DNA of 64,000 nucleotides from Thiobacillus sp. (GCA_019459055.1 JAIBEI010000047.1:37786-101785); one strand, 5' to 3'; shown: positions 40,827 to 52,780, counted from the stretch's first letter. Translations and numbers: made by a program. Notes: a model not told the origin generated them from the sequence alone.

Positions 40827-42479
40827 ATGAGCTTTTCCGAACTTGGGCTAGATCCCCTTCTCCTTAAATCCGTGCTGGCTTCGGGCTACGAAAACGCCAC
40901 GCCGGTGCAGCAGCTGGCGATTCCCGCCGCGCTGACCGGCCGCGACCTGCTGGTATCGTCGCACACCGGCAGCGGCAAAACCGCAGCATTCATGCTGCCA
41001 TCGATCCAGCGCATGCTGGCCGAGCCGACAGTCAAAGGCATGGGCCCGCGCGTGCTGGTGCTGACCCCCACGCGCGAACTCGCGCAGCAGGTCGAAAAAG
41101 CGGCCATCACCTATGGCAACGAGATGCGCCGTTTCCGCACCGCCTGCCTGGTCGGCGGCTCGCCGTATGGCTTGCAGCTGAAGCGCCTGTCGCAGCCGGT
41201 GGACGTGGTGGTGGCAACCCCGGGTCGCCTGATCGACCATCTGGAGCGCGGCAAGATCGACTTTTCGCGTCTTGAAGTGCTGGTTCTCGACGAAGCCGAC
41301 CGCATGCTCGACATGGGTTTTGTCGATGACATCAAGGCCATCGCCGCACGCTGCCCGAAGGAGCGCCAGACGCTGCTGTTCTCGGCCACGCTCGATGGCG
41401 TGGTGGGCAACCTGGCGCGCGAGCTGACCCGCGACGCACAGCGCATCGAGATCGAAGCCGTGCCCCATCTGGAGTCCAAGATCGAGCAGCGGCTGCTGTT
41501 TGCCGACAACATGGACCACAAGAACCGTCTGCTCGATGCGCTGCTGCGCGGCGTGGAGATGACCCAGGCCATCGTGTTCGCCTCGACCAAGCGCAGCACA
41601 GAGGAAATTTCCGACCTGCTGTCCGAAAGCGGCTTTGCCTCCGACGCGCTGCATGGCGACATGCAGCAGGGCCAGCGCAACCGCGCGCTGCAGCGCCTGC
41701 GCGAAGGGCGTACCCGCGTGCTGGTGGCTACCGACGTCGCCGCGCGCGGCCTCGACGTGGCGGGCATCAGCCATGTCATCAACTTCGATCTGCCGCGGCA
41801 AGCCGAAGATTATGTCCACCGCATCGGCCGCACCGGCCGCGCCGGTCGCACCGGCATTGCGGTGAGCTTCGCCGGCATGCGCGAAGTCGGTCTGGTGAAG
41901 AACATCGAGCGCTATACCGGCAACCGTATCGAGGTCCACACCCTGCCCGGGCTGGAGCCCACCCAGAAGCCGACCTCCGGCCGTCCCGCAGCAGCGGGGC
42001 GCCCGCGCAGCAACGCAGGCCCGCGCGGCGGGTTTGGCGACAAGCGCAACGAACCGCGCAGCTACAGCGACCGCCCGCCGCGTGGCGACAGCCGCGATAA
42101 CCGCGACCGCGGGTACCGTGCCGATGCGCGCCCCGGCGGCGACCGTCCTGCCCACAGCGATGCACCGCGCGGCAACCGTGCGGACAGCGCCCCGCGCGGC
42201 CCGTTTGGCGGCGCCCCGCGTGCAGCGTATGGCGACCGTCCGCCGCGCAACGAGGCTTACCGGGGTGCCGATGCCCAGGCTGCGCCCAAGGCCGAAGTCA
42301 ACGGCAACAGCGTCGAGTACTGGGAAAAGCGCGAACGCGAGGCCAAAGCCAAAGCAGCCTCCCCCCGCAGCTATGGTGACCGCGGCAACAGCGCGCGTCC
42401 CGGCCAGCCGCGCAGCGCTGGCAATGAAAATCGGGGCGGCGGCAATCGCGTCGGCGTGCGGGGTCGTTTCAAGGACTGA
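40827..42479 (+). CDS. DEAD-box ATP-dependent RNA helicase, RhlE-like
   Basis: 550 residues. All DEAD motifs in order: Q motif ([25 protein letters not shown]), [11 protein letters not shown], Ia PTRELAQQ, Ib [74 protein letters not shown]. After about residue 390 comes a long, Arg/Gly/Pro-rich basic tail ([17 protein letters not shown] type), as in RhlE and related RNA-remodelling helicases of ribosome assembly and mRNA decay. Long leader upstream, terminator downstream, so a single-gene unit. Confidence 0.93.
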   Translation: MSFSELGLDPLLLKSVLASGYENATPVQQLAIPAALTGRDLLVSSHTGSGKTAAFMLPSIQRMLAEPTVKGMGPRVLVLTPTRELAQQVEKAAITYGNEMRRFRTACLVGGSPYGLQLKRLSQPVDVVVATPGRLIDHLERGKIDFSRLEVLVLDEADRMLDMGFVDDIKAIAARCPKERQTLLFSATLDGVVGNLARELTRDAQRIEIEAVPHLESKIEQRLLFADNMDHKNRLLDALLRGVEMTQAIVFASTKRSTEEISDLLSESGFASDALHGDMQQGQRNRALQRLREGRTRVLVATDVAARGLDVAGISHVINFDLPRQAEDYVHRIGRTGRAGRTGIAVSFAGMREVGLVKNIERYTGNRIEVHTLPGLEPTQKPTSGRPAAAGRPRSNAGPRGGFGDKRNEPRSYSDRPPRGDSRDNRDRGYRADARPGGDRPAHSDAPRGNRADSAPRGPFGGAPRAAYGDRPPRNEAYRGADAQAAPKAEVNGNSVEYWEKREREAKAKAASPRSYGDRGNSARPGQPRSAGNENRGGGNRVGVRGRFKD

Positions 42480-42504
42480 TCGCCCGCACGATCACCGGCG
42501 ATAG

Positions 42505-42531
42505 AAAGGGGCTCTCACGAGCCCTTTTTTA
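42505..42531 (+). terminator. Terminator of the DEAD-box helicase gene
   Basis: Stem GGGCTC (42509-42514) / GAGCCC (42519-42524), loop TCAC, extended by A/T pairs and followed by TTTTTT. Confidence 0.9.
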
Positions 42532-42649
42532 TTTGCCCAGGTCGTGTGGCCGCCGTGAAACCTGCGCCCACAAGGGCATTCTGTTTTTGCGACAATGCAG
42601 GCTCCGGTCGTTCGCTGCATCTGCAAAATGCGGGAAGGCGCTGTACCTT

Positions 42650-43294
42650 ATGGAAAATGACACCAGGGCACCATCGCAAAGCCATCCCGCCTGGCGCTGG
42701 ATAAGCGACCGTGGGCTGCGGGTGGAGACGGGCGACACCACGTTGACGCGTTATGCTGCGTTGAGTTCGCTGAACTTGCCGGAAATAGAAGACATAATCC
42801 CGGCAGATGGCTGCGTGTTCTTGGTTTTTCGACGCGGCGCCGGCTTGTCGGAAAATGTACGGTCGGCATTAATCGCGCCGTTGGCCGGCATGCCGGCCAC
42901 GGGCGGAACGCTGCACGAAATTGTCGTCGAGTACGGTGGGGCCGCCGGGCCGGATTTGCCGGCGCTGGCAGAGCGGGCAGGCCTGGACGCCGCGGCTTAT
43001 ATAAATAGCCATGCAGCGGTGGAGTATTCGGTTGCTTTCCTGGGCTTTCAGCCGGGCTTCCCGTACTTGCATGGCTTGTCCTGCGCCCTGCATGCGCCCC
43101 GCCGGGCGTCGCCGCGGCTGCGGGTGGTGGCGGGCAGCGTGGCGATCGGCGGGGGGTACACCGGGATTTATTCTGCCAGCGGCCCTGGCGGCTGGCAGAT
43201 CATTGGCCATACGACGGCCGTCATGTTCGACCCGCAGCGCGATGCCCCCGCCCTGCTGATGCCGGGCGACCGCGTTCGCTTTGTGCCGCGATGA
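42650..43294 (+). CDS. pxpB: 5-oxoprolinase subunit PxpB (KipI family)
   Basis: 214 residues from ATG 42650 with GGAAGG upstream; the longer frame to 42533 adds an unlikely Cys/Arg-rich leader. With PxpC and PxpA it forms the ATP-dependent 5-oxoprolinase that opens pyroglutamate to glutamate. Family marks: [10 protein letters not shown] (near residue 134), [16 protein letters not shown] and the [10 protein letters not shown] loop. Its stop overlaps the pxpC start (ATGA). Confidence 0.93.
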   Translation: MENDTRAPSQSHPAWRWISDRGLRVETGDTTLTRYAALSSLNLPEIEDIIPADGCVFLVFRRGAGLSENVRSALIAPLAGMPATGGTLHEIVVEYGGAAGPDLPALAERAGLDAAAYINSHAAVEYSVAFLGFQPGFPYLHGLSCALHAPRRASPRLRVVAGSVAIGGGYTGIYSASGPGGWQIIGHTTAVMFDPQRDAPALLMPGDRVRFVPR

Positions 43295-44202
43295 TCGAGG
43301 TGCTGCACGCAGGCCTATGCGACCTGGTGATGGATCAGGGCCGACCCGGCTGGGGCGCACTCGGCGTGCCCGTCGGCGGCGCGGCGGATCCTGCGGCGCT
43401 GGCGGCAGCCAATCGGCTGGTGGGTAATGACGCGACGGCGGCGGGACTGGAAATCACCCTGAAGGGGCCCGGCCTGCGGTTTCCGCTGGGGTGCGTCGTG
43501 GCGCTCGCGGGCGCGCGCTTTGCGGCGACGCGCAGCAGCGGCGCGGCGATCGTATGGGGCGAAACAGTGGTTCTGGCGGCGGGCGAGACGCTGAATCTGG
43601 AGCAGGCGGAAACGGGTTGCCGCTGCTGGCTGGCGCTGCGTGGCGGGCTGGCGGTACCGCCGGTGATGGGCAGTCGCAGCACGTTTCTGCCGGCCGGATT
43701 CGGCGGCTATCGGGGCCGTGCGTTGCGGGCGGGGGATGTGCTGGCAAGCAGCGCCACGGCGGGTGCGGTGCGTTTGCTGCGCGCGCGCGTACCCGCCATC
43801 GAGTGGGATGCACCGCTGCGCGTGGTGGCCGGGCCGCAAGCCGGCCAGTTTGACGACGCGGGCCTGCTGGCGTTCTTTGCTGGAAACTATCGGGTGGAAG
43901 CGGCGTCAGACCGTCGCGGTCTGCGGCTGGGCGGGCCGGCGGTGACGCATGCGCGGGCCGAACTGCCGTCGCAGGGCGTGCTCCCCGGGGCGGTGCAGGT
44001 GCCGCCGGATGGCCGGCCGATCGTTTTGGGCTGGGACGGTCCGGTGACCGGCGGCTACCCGGTGATAGCCGGGGTGATCGCCGCCGACATGGCGAAACTG
44101 GCGCAGCTGAGGCCGGGCGATGCGGTGCGGTTTGCCACCATCGAGCTTGAGCGGGCCCGGCCACTGGCCATCGAGCAGTGGGAAATCGAGGAACTGACAT
44201 GA
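43291..44202 (+). CDS. pxpC: 5-oxoprolinase subunit PxpC (KipA family)
   Basis: 303 residues, biotin-dependent carboxyltransferase-like fold. Starts with the family pattern [22 protein letters not shown] and has the conserved [23 protein letters not shown] and [17 protein letters not shown] segments. Its stop overlaps the start of pxpA (ATGA), so the three genes are translationally coupled in the order B-C-A. Confidence 0.93.
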   Translation: MIEVLHAGLCDLVMDQGRPGWGALGVPVGGAADPAALAAANRLVGNDATAAGLEITLKGPGLRFPLGCVVALAGARFAATRSSGAAIVWGETVVLAAGETLNLEQAETGCRCWLALRGGLAVPPVMGSRSTFLPAGFGGYRGRALRAGDVLASSATAGAVRLLRARVPAIEWDAPLRVVAGPQAGQFDDAGLLAFFAGNYRVEAASDRRGLRLGGPAVTHARAELPSQGVLPGAVQVPPDGRPIVLGWDGPVTGGYPVIAGVIAADMAKLAQLRPGDAVRFATIELERARPLAIEQWEIEELT

Positions 44203-44909
44203 TCGAACTCAATGCCGATATCGGTGAAGGCTGCGACGATGCCAGCCTGATGCCCTATCTGGGGCGGGTGTCGATTGCTTGCGGCGGCCATGCCGGCGAT
44301 GCCGCGAGTATGGCCGCCGCGCTACGGCTGGCGGCCGCTTATGGGGTGGCGGTGGGCGCCCATCCAGGCTACCCCGATCGCGTCCACTTCGGCCGCCGAC
44401 CGCTGGCCGCGACTGAAGATGAAATTGCAGCATGGGTCACGCAGCAGACCGAGGCGCTGGCCGAGCAGGCGGGGCGGCTGGGGCTTCGATTGGCGCACGT
44501 CAAGCCGCATGGCGCGCTGTATAATGCGGCGGCGCGCGACGCGGACGTGGCCCGGGCGATCGCCCGGGCGGTGGCGGCATTCGATCCGGCGCTGGTGTTG
44601 GTGGGCCTGTCCGGATCGCAATTGATTGCGGCCGGTGCCGCAGCCGGCCTGGCCGTCCTTGACGAAGCCTTTGCCGACCGCCGCTATCAGGCCAGTGGTC
44701 TGCTGGTTTCACGTGAAACCAGCGGAGCGCTGGTGACCGATCCAGAAAAGGCGGTACATCAGGCGCTCGCGCTCGCGCAGGGCTTGCCCGTCGCCACCTT
44801 GAACGGCAGGCCCATCAGGGTCGCTGCCGGCACGATCTGTCTGCACAGCGACACCCCCAATGCATTACATATCGGACGGGCGGTCCACGCCGCCCTCAAC
44901 CGCGGATAA
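44199..44909 (+). CDS. pxpA: 5-oxoprolinase subunit PxpA (LamB/YcsF family)
   Basis: 236 residues from ATG 44199. [14 protein letters not shown] is the invariant family N-terminus, followed by ISIACGGHAGD-like VSIACGGHAGD, GAHPGYPDR and VKPHGALYN, the expected catalytic and metal-like residues. Completes the pyroglutamate-opening complex. Residues 169-174 (LVSRETSG) are encoded by a near-perfect parS site (44705-44720). Upstream ATG 44178 is rejected because it would precede the universal start. Confidence 0.94.
   Translation: MIELNADIGEGCDDASLMPYLGRVSIACGGHAGDAASMAAALRLAAAYGVAVGAHPGYPDRVHFGRRPLAATEDEIAAWVTQQTEALAEQAGRLGLRLAHVKPHGALYNAAARDADVARAIARAVAAFDPALVLVGLSGSQLIAAGAAAGLAVLDEAFADRRYQASGLLVSRETSGALVTDPEKAVHQALALAQGLPVATLNGRPIRVAAGTICLHSDTPNALHIGRAVHAALNRG
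44705..44720. promoter_or_regulatory. parS-like site inside pxpA
   Basis: GGTTTCACGTGAAACC matches the parS consensus TGTTTCACGTGAAACA at 14 of 16 positions, keeping the full 14-base core palindrome. Located 5.5 kb from parB and 2.1 kb from the other site. Expected ParB binding site near the origin. Confidence 0.75.
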
Positions 44910-44914
44910 TGCCG

Positions 44915-44947
44915 CCCCTGACCCCTGACCCCTGACCCCTGACCCCT
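44915..44947 (+). repeat. Heptanucleotide repeat (CCCCTGA)n before the ABC-F gene
   Basis: Four full copies and one partial copy of CCCCTGA fill the space between pxpA and the ATG at 44948, leaving no room for a normal ribosome binding site. Related to the GGGTGAG-type repeats elsewhere in the window. Confidence 0.8.
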
Positions 44948-46840
44948 ATGCCGCTGCTTACCTTTGACCGACTTGAACTCGCCTATGGCCACTGGCCCCT
45001 CCTGGACGGCGCCTCGCTGGTGGTCGAGGCGGGCGAGCGCATCGGCCTGATCGGCCGCAACGGCACCGGCAAGTCGAGCCTGCTGAAAATCATCGCGGGC
45101 ATCAATCCGCCGGATGCCGGCGACGTTTGGCGCAAGCCTTCCCTAAAGCTCGCCTATGTGCCGCAGGAGCCGCAGTTTCAGCCCGGACATACGGTGTTCG
45201 AGGCGGTGGCGGAAGGCGTCGGTGCGGCGCAAACATTGCTGGCCCAGTACCATGCTGTGGCCCATGCGATGGCGGAGGGCGACGAGACGGTGTATGCCGA
45301 CTTCGAGCGCTTGTCGCACGAGCTGGAGGTGGCCGACGGGTGGCGGCTCAATAGTCGGGTGGAGGAAACCATGCAGCGCCTGAGCCTGGACGCCGACCGC
45401 GCAGTCGACACCCTGTCCGGCGGACTCAAAAAACGCGTCGCACTGGCGCGCGCGCTGGTCACCGACCCCGAATTGCTGCTGCTGGACGAGCCCACCAACC
45501 ACCTCGATTTTTCTGCCATCGAGTGGCTGGAAGGCCTGCTCAAGGACTTCAAGGGCGCGCTGCTGTTCATCACCCACGACCGGCGCTTTCTGGACAACGT
45601 CGCCAACCGTATCGTCGAGCTGGATCGCGGTCAGTTGCGTGAATATCAGGGCAATTTCACCGCATATCAGGCCAAAAAAGCCGAACAGCTGGAGATTGAA
45701 GCGGTGCATAACCGCAAGTTCGACAAGTTCTGGAAGCAGGAGGAGGTCTGGATCCGCAAGGGCGTTCAGGCCAGGCGCTGCCGCGACGAAGGCCGGGTGC
45801 GGCGGCTCGAGGCCTTGCGCCTTACCCGCGAGGCACGCATGGGCCGTGCCGGCCAGGTCGGCTTCCAGATCGACGCGGGCGACCGTTCCGGCAAGGTGGT
45901 GGCCGAGCTCGAGCACGTCAGCTACGGTTACGATGACAGAATATTGATCAGCGACTTTTCCGGTACCTTGCTGCGCGGCGACAAGCTGGGTCTGCTCGGT
46001 CCCAACGGTGCCGGCAAGACCACGCTGATCCGCTTGATCCTGGGCGAGTTGCTGCCGCAGGCCGGAAAAATCCGGCAGGGCACCAAGCTCGAGGTGGCCT
46101 ACTTCGACCAGTTCCGCAACCAGCTGAACGACGACGCGACGCTGATCGACACGATTTCTCCCGGCTCCGACTTTGTCGAAATCGGCGGGCAGAAAAAGCA
46201 CGTCATCAGCTACCTGGAAGACTTCCTGTTCCCCGCCGAGCGGGCGCGCGCCAAGGTGTCGGCACTCTCGGGCGGCGAGCGCAACCGGCTGCTGCTGGCG
46301 CGCCTGTTCGCCCGCCCGGCCAACCTGCTGGTGCTGGACGAGCCGACCAACGACCTCGACATCGACACACTGGAGCTGCTGGAGCAATTGCTGCAGGAGT
46401 ACAGCGGCACCGTGCTCATCGTCTCGCATGACCGCACCTTTCTCGACAACGTCGTTACCCAGTCCATCGTGTTCGAGGGCGGCGGCAAGCTGACCGAAAT
46501 CGTCGGCGGCTATGCCGACTGGCAGATGTGGAAAGCGCAGCAAGCCAAGGCCGCCCAACAGCCCGCCGGCACCAAGGCGCCATCGACGACCGCGTCGCCC
46601 AAGCTCGCTGCCAAATCCAGCCTCAGCTACAAGGAGGCGCGCGAACTCGAGTCCCTGCCGGCGCAGATCCAGGCGCTGGAAGCCGAGCAGGGGACGCTTG
46701 CAGCACGACTGGCCGACCCCGCGCTGTATCAGGACCCGGCGCAGGCGGCGGCGCTGCATGCGCGCACGGAGGCCATCGAGGCTGAATTGCTTGACGCGCT
46801 GGCACGCTGGGAGGCGCTGGAGGCGAAACAGGCCGGCTAG
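44948..46840 (+). CDS. ABC-F family ATPase, Uup-like
   Basis: 630 residues, two ABC ATPase domains without membrane parts. Domain 1: Walker A GRNGTGKSSLLK (about residue 36), signature LSGGLKKRVALAR, Walker B LLLLDEPTNHLDF. Domain 2: Walker A GPNGAGKTTLIR (about residue 355), signature LSGGERNRLLLAR, Walker B LVLDEPTNDLDI. The linker and a C-terminal coiled coil (about 565-630) fit Uup rather than EttA. ABC-F proteins act on the ribosome or DNA; Uup affects branched DNA intermediates and translation. The start lies directly after a heptamer array, with no Shine-Dalgarno sequence visible. Confidence 0.9.
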   Translation: MPLLTFDRLELAYGHWPLLDGASLVVEAGERIGLIGRNGTGKSSLLKIIAGINPPDAGDVWRKPSLKLAYVPQEPQFQPGHTVFEAVAEGVGAAQTLLAQYHAVAHAMAEGDETVYADFERLSHELEVADGWRLNSRVEETMQRLSLDADRAVDTLSGGLKKRVALARALVTDPELLLLDEPTNHLDFSAIEWLEGLLKDFKGALLFITHDRRFLDNVANRIVELDRGQLREYQGNFTAYQAKKAEQLEIEAVHNRKFDKFWKQEEVWIRKGVQARRCRDEGRVRRLEALRLTREARMGRAGQVGFQIDAGDRSGKVVAELEHVSYGYDDRILISDFSGTLLRGDKLGLLGPNGAGKTTLIRLILGELLPQAGKIRQGTKLEVAYFDQFRNQLNDDATLIDTISPGSDFVEIGGQKKHVISYLEDFLFPAERARAKVSALSGGERNRLLLARLFARPANLLVLDEPTNDLDIDTLELLEQLLQEYSGTVLIVSHDRTFLDNVVTQSIVFEGGGKLTEIVGGYADWQMWKAQQAKAAQQPAGTKAPSTTASPKLAAKSSLSYKEARELESLPAQIQALEAEQGTLAARLADPALYQDPAQAAALHARTEAIEAELLDALARWEALEAKQAG

Positions 46841-46845
46841 AAATG

Positions 46846-46861
46846 TGTTTCACGTGAAACG
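46846..46861. promoter_or_regulatory. parS site upstream of mnmG
   Basis: TGTTTCACGTGAAACG, 15 of 16 matches to the parS consensus, in the 48-base gap between the ABC-F gene and mnmG. ParB, encoded 3.4 kb downstream, should nucleate here for chromosome segregation. Confidence 0.9.
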
Positions 46862-46888
46862 AAAGCCGGCAGCGGGTAAAATGCGCCC

Positions 46889-48787
46889 ATGAATTCCCCC
46901 GAATCCTTTGATGTCATCGTTATCGGCGGTGGTCACGCCGGCACCGAGGCCGCGCTGGCGGCCGCGCGCATGGGCGTAAAGACGCTGCTGCTGACGCACA
47001 ACATCGAAACCCTCGGCGCCATGTCGTGCAACCCGTCGATCGGCGGCATCGGCAAAGGGCATCTGGTCAAGGAGGTCGACGCGCTGGGCGGCGCGATGGC
47101 GCTGGCCACTGACGAGGCGGGGATCCAGTTTCGCACCCTCAATTCCTCCAAGGGCCCGGCGGTGCGCGCCACCCGTGCGCAGGCCGACCGCGTGCTGTAC
47201 AAGGCGGCGATCCGGCAGCGGCTGGAAAACCAGCCCAATCTCACGCTGTTCCAGCAGGCGGTCGACGATCTGCTGCTCGACGGCGACCGAGTCGTCGGCG
47301 TGAGAACCCAGCTCGGCATCCTCTTCGGTAGTCGCACGGTGGTGCTGACCGCCGGCACCTTCCTTGCCGGCCTGGTGCATGTGGGGCTGGAAAATTTTCA
47401 GGCGGGCCGCATGGGCGATCCGCCATCGGTGTCGCTGGCTGCGCGCCTGCGCGAACTGAACCTGCCGGCCGGCCGCCTGAAAACCGGCACCCCGCCGCGC
47501 ATCGACGGCCGCAGCATCGATTTCAGCCAGACCCAGGTCCAGCCGGGAGACGATCCGGCGCCAGTGTTTTCCTTCATGGGCAATGTGCTGATGCATCCCG
47601 CGCAACGCCCGTGCTGGATCACCCACACCACAGAAAAAACGCACGAGATCATCCGCGGCGGCCTTGATCGCTCGCCGATGTACACCGGCGTGATCGAAGG
47701 GGTGGGGCCGCGCTACTGCCCGTCGATCGAGGACAAGATCACCCGTTTCGCCGACAAGCCGAGCCACCAGATCTTCCTCGAACCCGAAGGGCTGACCACC
47801 CACGAGATCTATCCCAACGGCATTTCGACCTCACTGCCGTTCGACGTGCAGCTCAATATCGTGCGCTCGATCCCCGGGCTGGAAAACGCCCACATCCTGC
47901 GCCCCGGCTACGCTATCGAATACGACTACTACGACCCGCGCAACCTTAAGGCCTCGCTCGAAACCAAATCGATCGCCGGCCTGTTTTTCGCCGGACAGAT
48001 CAACGGCACAACGGGGTATGAAGAAGCCGCGGCGCAGGGGCTGCTGGCGGGCATCAATGCCGGCTTGCAGGCGCAGGGGCGCGACGCCTGGAGCCCGGGC
48101 CGCCACGAGGCCTACCTCGGCGTGCTGGTCGACGATCTCATCACGCGCGGCGTCTCCGAGCCCTACCGCATGTTCACCAGCCGCGCCGAATACCGCCTGC
48201 AGCTGCGCGAGGACAATGCCGACATGCGGCTGACCGAAGCCGGGCGTGCGCTCGGCGTAGTCGACGATGCGCGCTGGGACGCGTTCAGCCGCAAGCGCGA
48301 TGCGGTCGCGCGCGAGACCGAACGGCTGAAGGCGACCTGGGTCAACCCGGCGATCCTGCCGGCCGCGGACGCCACCCGCCTCATCGGCCAGCCGATCGAT
48401 CACGAATACAGCCTGTTTGAGCTGTTGCGACGTCCGAACCTGGATTACGCGCAGGTGCTTGCCTTGCCTGGCGGTGGGGCGGGCGAGCGAGACCCGCGCG
48501 TGGCCGAGCAGGTCGAGATCGCCGCCAAATACCAAGGCTACATTGACCGGCAGAACGAAGAAATCGGCAGGCAGCATGAACAGGAAACCCTGCGTCTTCC
48601 CCCCGACCTCGACTACAGCCGCTTCACCGGCCTGTCGATGGAAGTGCGCCAGCGCCTGCAAACGGCAAGGCCCGAGACCCTGGGCCAGGCGGCGCGACTG
48701 CAGGGCGTCACCCCGGCGGCGATTTCAGTGCTGCTGGTGTACGCCAAACGCGGCTTCAAGCCGGACGAACAAAAGAAAAGCGCATGA
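46889..48787 (+). CDS. mnmG: tRNA uridine-5-carboxymethylaminomethyl modification enzyme MnmG
   Basis: 632 residues. FAD-dependent partner of MnmE in U34 modification. FAD-binding [17 protein letters not shown] at residues 11-27; family signature [18 protein letters not shown]; Cys-containing [10 protein letters not shown] and [19 protein letters not shown] also match. C-terminal helical domain binds MnmE and tRNA. Stop overlaps the rsmG start (ATGA). Confidence 0.97.
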   Translation: MNSPESFDVIVIGGGHAGTEAALAAARMGVKTLLLTHNIETLGAMSCNPSIGGIGKGHLVKEVDALGGAMALATDEAGIQFRTLNSSKGPAVRATRAQADRVLYKAAIRQRLENQPNLTLFQQAVDDLLLDGDRVVGVRTQLGILFGSRTVVLTAGTFLAGLVHVGLENFQAGRMGDPPSVSLAARLRELNLPAGRLKTGTPPRIDGRSIDFSQTQVQPGDDPAPVFSFMGNVLMHPAQRPCWITHTTEKTHEIIRGGLDRSPMYTGVIEGVGPRYCPSIEDKITRFADKPSHQIFLEPEGLTTHEIYPNGISTSLPFDVQLNIVRSIPGLENAHILRPGYAIEYDYYDPRNLKASLETKSIAGLFFAGQINGTTGYEEAAAQGLLAGINAGLQAQGRDAWSPGRHEAYLGVLVDDLITRGVSEPYRMFTSRAEYRLQLREDNADMRLTEAGRALGVVDDARWDAFSRKRDAVARETERLKATWVNPAILPAADATRLIGQPIDHEYSLFELLRRPNLDYAQVLALPGGGAGERDPRVAEQVEIAAKYQGYIDRQNEEIGRQHEQETLRLPPDLDYSRFTGLSMEVRQRLQTARPETLGQAARLQGVTPAAISVLLVYAKRGFKPDEQKKSA

Positions 48788-49425
48788 CGGTCGAGCAACA
48801 ATTAATGGCGGGAATCGCCGCCCTGGATCTGGCCTTGCCCGCAGGCGCCGAGGCGAAGCTGCTGGCCTATCTGGCGCTGCTGGATAAATGGAACCGTGTG
48901 TACAACCTGACCGCGGTGCGCGAGGTCGAGCGCATGGTCGGCCACCATCTGCTGGATTCGCTGGCGGCGGCCCCATTTTTTCAGGGCGGCGGTTCTGATT
49001 TGATTCGTGTACTCGACGTTGGCAGCGGCGGTGGTCTGCCGGGCATCCCGCTGGCGATTGCGCGGCCGGAGCTGCAGGTGACCCTGATCGACAGCATCGC
49101 CAAGAAAACCGCTTTCCTGCAGCAGGCCAAGGCCGAGTTGGGGCTGGTCAATTTGAACGTGGTGACGGGCCGGGTGGAGGATTACCGGCCCGAGACGGGT
49201 TTCGATGTCATCACCTCACGCGCGTTTTCCGATCTCAAGGAATTCGTCACCCTGACCCGCCATCTGCTCAGGCCGGCAGGCCGCTGGCTGGCGATGAAGG
49301 GGCTGATGCCGCATGAAGAGATCGCATCCTTGCCGGACTGGGTGAAAGTAAGCGCCAACTACTCGCTGGTCGTCCCTGGGCTGGAAGCGAGCCGCCATTT
49401 GATTATTCTGGAGCCTGTTGAATGA
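48784..49425 (+). CDS. rsmG: 16S rRNA (guanine-527-N7)-methyltransferase RsmG
   Basis: 213 residues. Class I SAM methyltransferase; motif [18 protein letters not shown], followed by [15 protein letters not shown] and [12 protein letters not shown], all family-specific. Methylates G527 in the 530 loop of 16S rRNA; loss gives low-level streptomycin resistance in known species. Coupled to mnmG upstream and overlaps parA downstream (ATGA). Confidence 0.96.
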   Translation: MTVEQQLMAGIAALDLALPAGAEAKLLAYLALLDKWNRVYNLTAVREVERMVGHHLLDSLAAAPFFQGGGSDLIRVLDVGSGGGLPGIPLAIARPELQVTLIDSIAKKTAFLQQAKAELGLVNLNVVTGRVEDYRPETGFDVITSRAFSDLKEFVTLTRHLLRPAGRWLAMKGLMPHEEIASLPDWVKVSANYSLVVPGLEASRHLIILEPVE

Positions 49426-50207
49426 GCCGAATCCTGGCAATTGCCAATCAAAAAGGCGGCGTCGGCAAGACGACGACGGCGGTGAACCTGGCCGCGAGCC
49501 TGGCCGAACTCGGCCAGCGGGTGTTGCTGGCCGATCTCGATCCGCAAGGCAATGCGACCATGGGTGCAGGCATCGAAAAGCGCACCGCGTTGCCGACGGT
49601 GTACCAGATTCTGCTCAACCAGGTGACCGTGCGCGACGCGCGAATGCGTTCCGAACCGGGCCATTTCGATGTCATCCCGGCCAACCGCGAACTCGCGGGC
49701 GCGGAAATCGATCTGGTGAACCTGGAGCAGCGCGACCTGCGGCTGAAGGCGGCGCTGGCGCAGGTGGCCGACGACTACGACTTCATCCTGATGGATTGCC
49801 CGCCGACGTTGAATCTCTTGACCGTCAACGCCTTTGCCTCGGCGGAGGCGGTGCTGATCCCGATGCAGTGCGAGTACTACGCGCTGGAGGGCCTCACCGA
49901 TCTGGTGGCCACCATCAAGAAGGTGAAGCAGCGGCTCAATCCCGACATCCGCATCGAGGGCCTGCTGCGGGTGATGTTCGATCCGCGCAGCACGCTCGCG
50001 CAACAGGTGTCGGACCAGATCAAGCAGCATTTCGGCGACAAGGTGTACGACACCGTCATACCGCGCAACGTACGGCTGGCCGAGGCGCCCAGCCACGGCC
50101 TGCCGGTGCTGGCCTACGACCGCCAGTGCAAGGGCGCGAAAGCGTACATGGAACTGGCCGAGGAAACGCTCAGACGCGCCGGCATCACCGCAGGGGAGAC
50201 AACATAA
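49422..50207 (+). CDS. parA: Chromosome partitioning ATPase ParA (Soj)
   Basis: 261 residues, deviant Walker A ATPase. Motif [18 protein letters not shown] with the signature Lys10-type residue, Walker A' [11 protein letters not shown], Walker [11 protein letters not shown]. Moves ParB-parS complexes along the nucleoid. Chromosomal type, without a DNA-binding N-terminal extension. Stop overlaps parB by one base. Confidence 0.95.
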   Translation: MSRILAIANQKGGVGKTTTAVNLAASLAELGQRVLLADLDPQGNATMGAGIEKRTALPTVYQILLNQVTVRDARMRSEPGHFDVIPANRELAGAEIDLVNLEQRDLRLKAALAQVADDYDFILMDCPPTLNLLTVNAFASAEAVLIPMQCEYYALEGLTDLVATIKKVKQRLNPDIRIEGLLRVMFDPRSTLAQQVSDQIKQHFGDKVYDTVIPRNVRLAEAPSHGLPVLAYDRQCKGAKAYMELAEETLRRAGITAGETT

Positions 50208-51058
50208 TGGCCAAACTCAAGGGACTCGGGCGCGGACTCGATGCGCTGCTGGGCGGCGAGGACAACGCCGCACCGCCGCAGGGCGATTTGCGGATGATGA
50301 ACGTGGCGCATCTGGCGCCCGGCAAATACCAGCCGCGCACCCAGATGGACAGCGAATCGCTACAGGAGCTGGCCGATTCCATCCGTGCACAGGGGCTGAT
50401 GCAGCCGATTCTGGTGCGTGAGGTCGCGGGCGGCCATGAAATTATCGCCGGCGAACGCCGCTGGCGCGCCGCGCAGATGGCGGGGCTCAACGAGGTGCCG
50501 GTGCTGGTGCGCGAAGTGGGCGACGACGCGGTGGCGGCAATGACGCTGATCGAAAACATCCAGCGCGAAGACCTCAACGCCATCGACGAAGCGCACGGCA
50601 TGCAGCGCCTGATTCACGAATTCGGCATGACGCACGACGCGGTGGCGCAGGCGCTCGGCAAATCGCGCGCGGCGGTGTCCAACCTGCTGCGTCTGCTCAA
50701 TCTGTCGCACCCGGTGCAGGACATGCTCACCGCAGGCCTCATCGAAATGGGCCACGCGCGCGCGTTGCTGCCGTTGCACGCGACCGCGCAACGCGAACTG
50801 GCGCATGAAATTGAAACCCGCGGCCTGTCGGTGCGCGAGGTCGAGCGCCGGGTGGCGCGGCTGAAAGACGCGGTTGCCGCACCCGCCAAACAGGCCGTTT
50901 CGCGTGATGTGATTCGTTTGGAAGAGGCGCTGTCCGATGCGCTGGGCATGACCGCCCACGTGCAAACCAACAGCAAGGGCGGTGGCAGGCTGACCCTGCA
51001 TTTCGCCAGCGCGGACGAACTGCAGGGCGTGCTGCAAAGGCTGGGAATCCAACTGTAA
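50207..51058 (+). CDS. parB: Chromosome partitioning protein ParB (Spo0J)
   Basis: 283 residues from ATG 50207. N-terminus KLKGLGRGLDALLG is the ParA-interacting segment; the CTPase motif GERRWRAAQMAG and ENIQREDLNAIDEA follow, then a helix-turn-helix (GMTHDAVAQALGKSRAAVSNLLRLL) and C-terminal dimerisation domain. CTP-dependent clamp that loads at parS; two sites lie upstream in the window. Confidence 0.96.
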   Translation: MAKLKGLGRGLDALLGGEDNAAPPQGDLRMMNVAHLAPGKYQPRTQMDSESLQELADSIRAQGLMQPILVREVAGGHEIIAGERRWRAAQMAGLNEVPVLVREVGDDAVAAMTLIENIQREDLNAIDEAHGMQRLIHEFGMTHDAVAQALGKSRAAVSNLLRLLNLSHPVQDMLTAGLIEMGHARALLPLHATAQRELAHEIETRGLSVREVERRVARLKDAVAAPAKQAVSRDVIRLEEALSDALGMTAHVQTNSKGGGRLTLHFASADELQGVLQRLGIQL

Positions 51059-51140
51059 AGTGGGGCGCCGCTGCAGACAGCCTATTGTTGGCTATAGAAC
51101 ATCACTACATAGCGAAATTCATCATCAAGCTGTTTGATGA

Positions 51141-51169
51141 TTGCATAGACCTCACTGATTCAGTATCAT
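51141..51169 (+). promoter_or_regulatory. Candidate promoter of the atp operon
   Basis: TTGCAT (51141-51146), 17-base spacer, TATCAT (51164-51169): a reasonable sigma-70 type site in the parB-atpI gap. The predicted transcript would begin only a few bases before the atpI ATG at 51179, so the atpI message would be nearly leaderless or the real promoter lies elsewhere. Confidence 0.4.
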
Positions 51170-51178
51170 GCCCGGCTA

Positions 51179-51547
51179 ATGTTCACCGGCATTCATACCG
51201 GCACCCGGAGGGTGGCCCTGGCGCAAGCGGGACTCGCGCCGATCGCTGCCCTGATAGGCGGGGTGTTTGCTGGAATCGAAGCGGGACTCGCGATGTTGTA
51301 TGGCGCACTGGTGGCGCTGGCGGTCAGCGCAGTGCTTGTGTGGCGCGAGCGTCAGTCGATACAGCACCCTGAATGGGATCAGCACCGCTTGTTCAAGTTG
51401 TTCATCCGTGCCGGGATTGAGCGGCTGGCTTTGCTAGTGGGCTTGTTGATTTTTGGCCTCGGGGTCTTGACGCTGGCACCTTTGCCCTTGTTGCTGGGGC
51501 TGCTGCTGGCCCAGCTTGGCTGGCTGGCTGCAGCGACAGGCCGCTAA
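51179..51547 (+). CDS. atpI: ATP synthase subunit I
   Basis: 122 residues, four hydrophobic segments (about 15-32, 35-52, 78-98, 98-116), usual for AtpI, which helps assemble the c-ring. A poorly conserved family, called mainly from position at the head of the atp operon and membrane pattern. ATG 51179 retains the first membrane segment. Confidence 0.8.
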   Translation: MFTGIHTGTRRVALAQAGLAPIAALIGGVFAGIEAGLAMLYGALVALAVSAVLVWRERQSIQHPEWDQHRLFKLFIRAGIERLALLVGLLIFGLGVLTLAPLPLLLGLLLAQLGWLAAATGR

Positions 51548-51551
51548 ATAA

Positions 51552-52487
<936 letters not shown>

Positions 52488-52531
52488 TTTCGTTTTGATT
52501 CACTTGTTTTCAACTTTACTTTGATCTCTAG

Positions 52532-52780
<249 letters not shown>

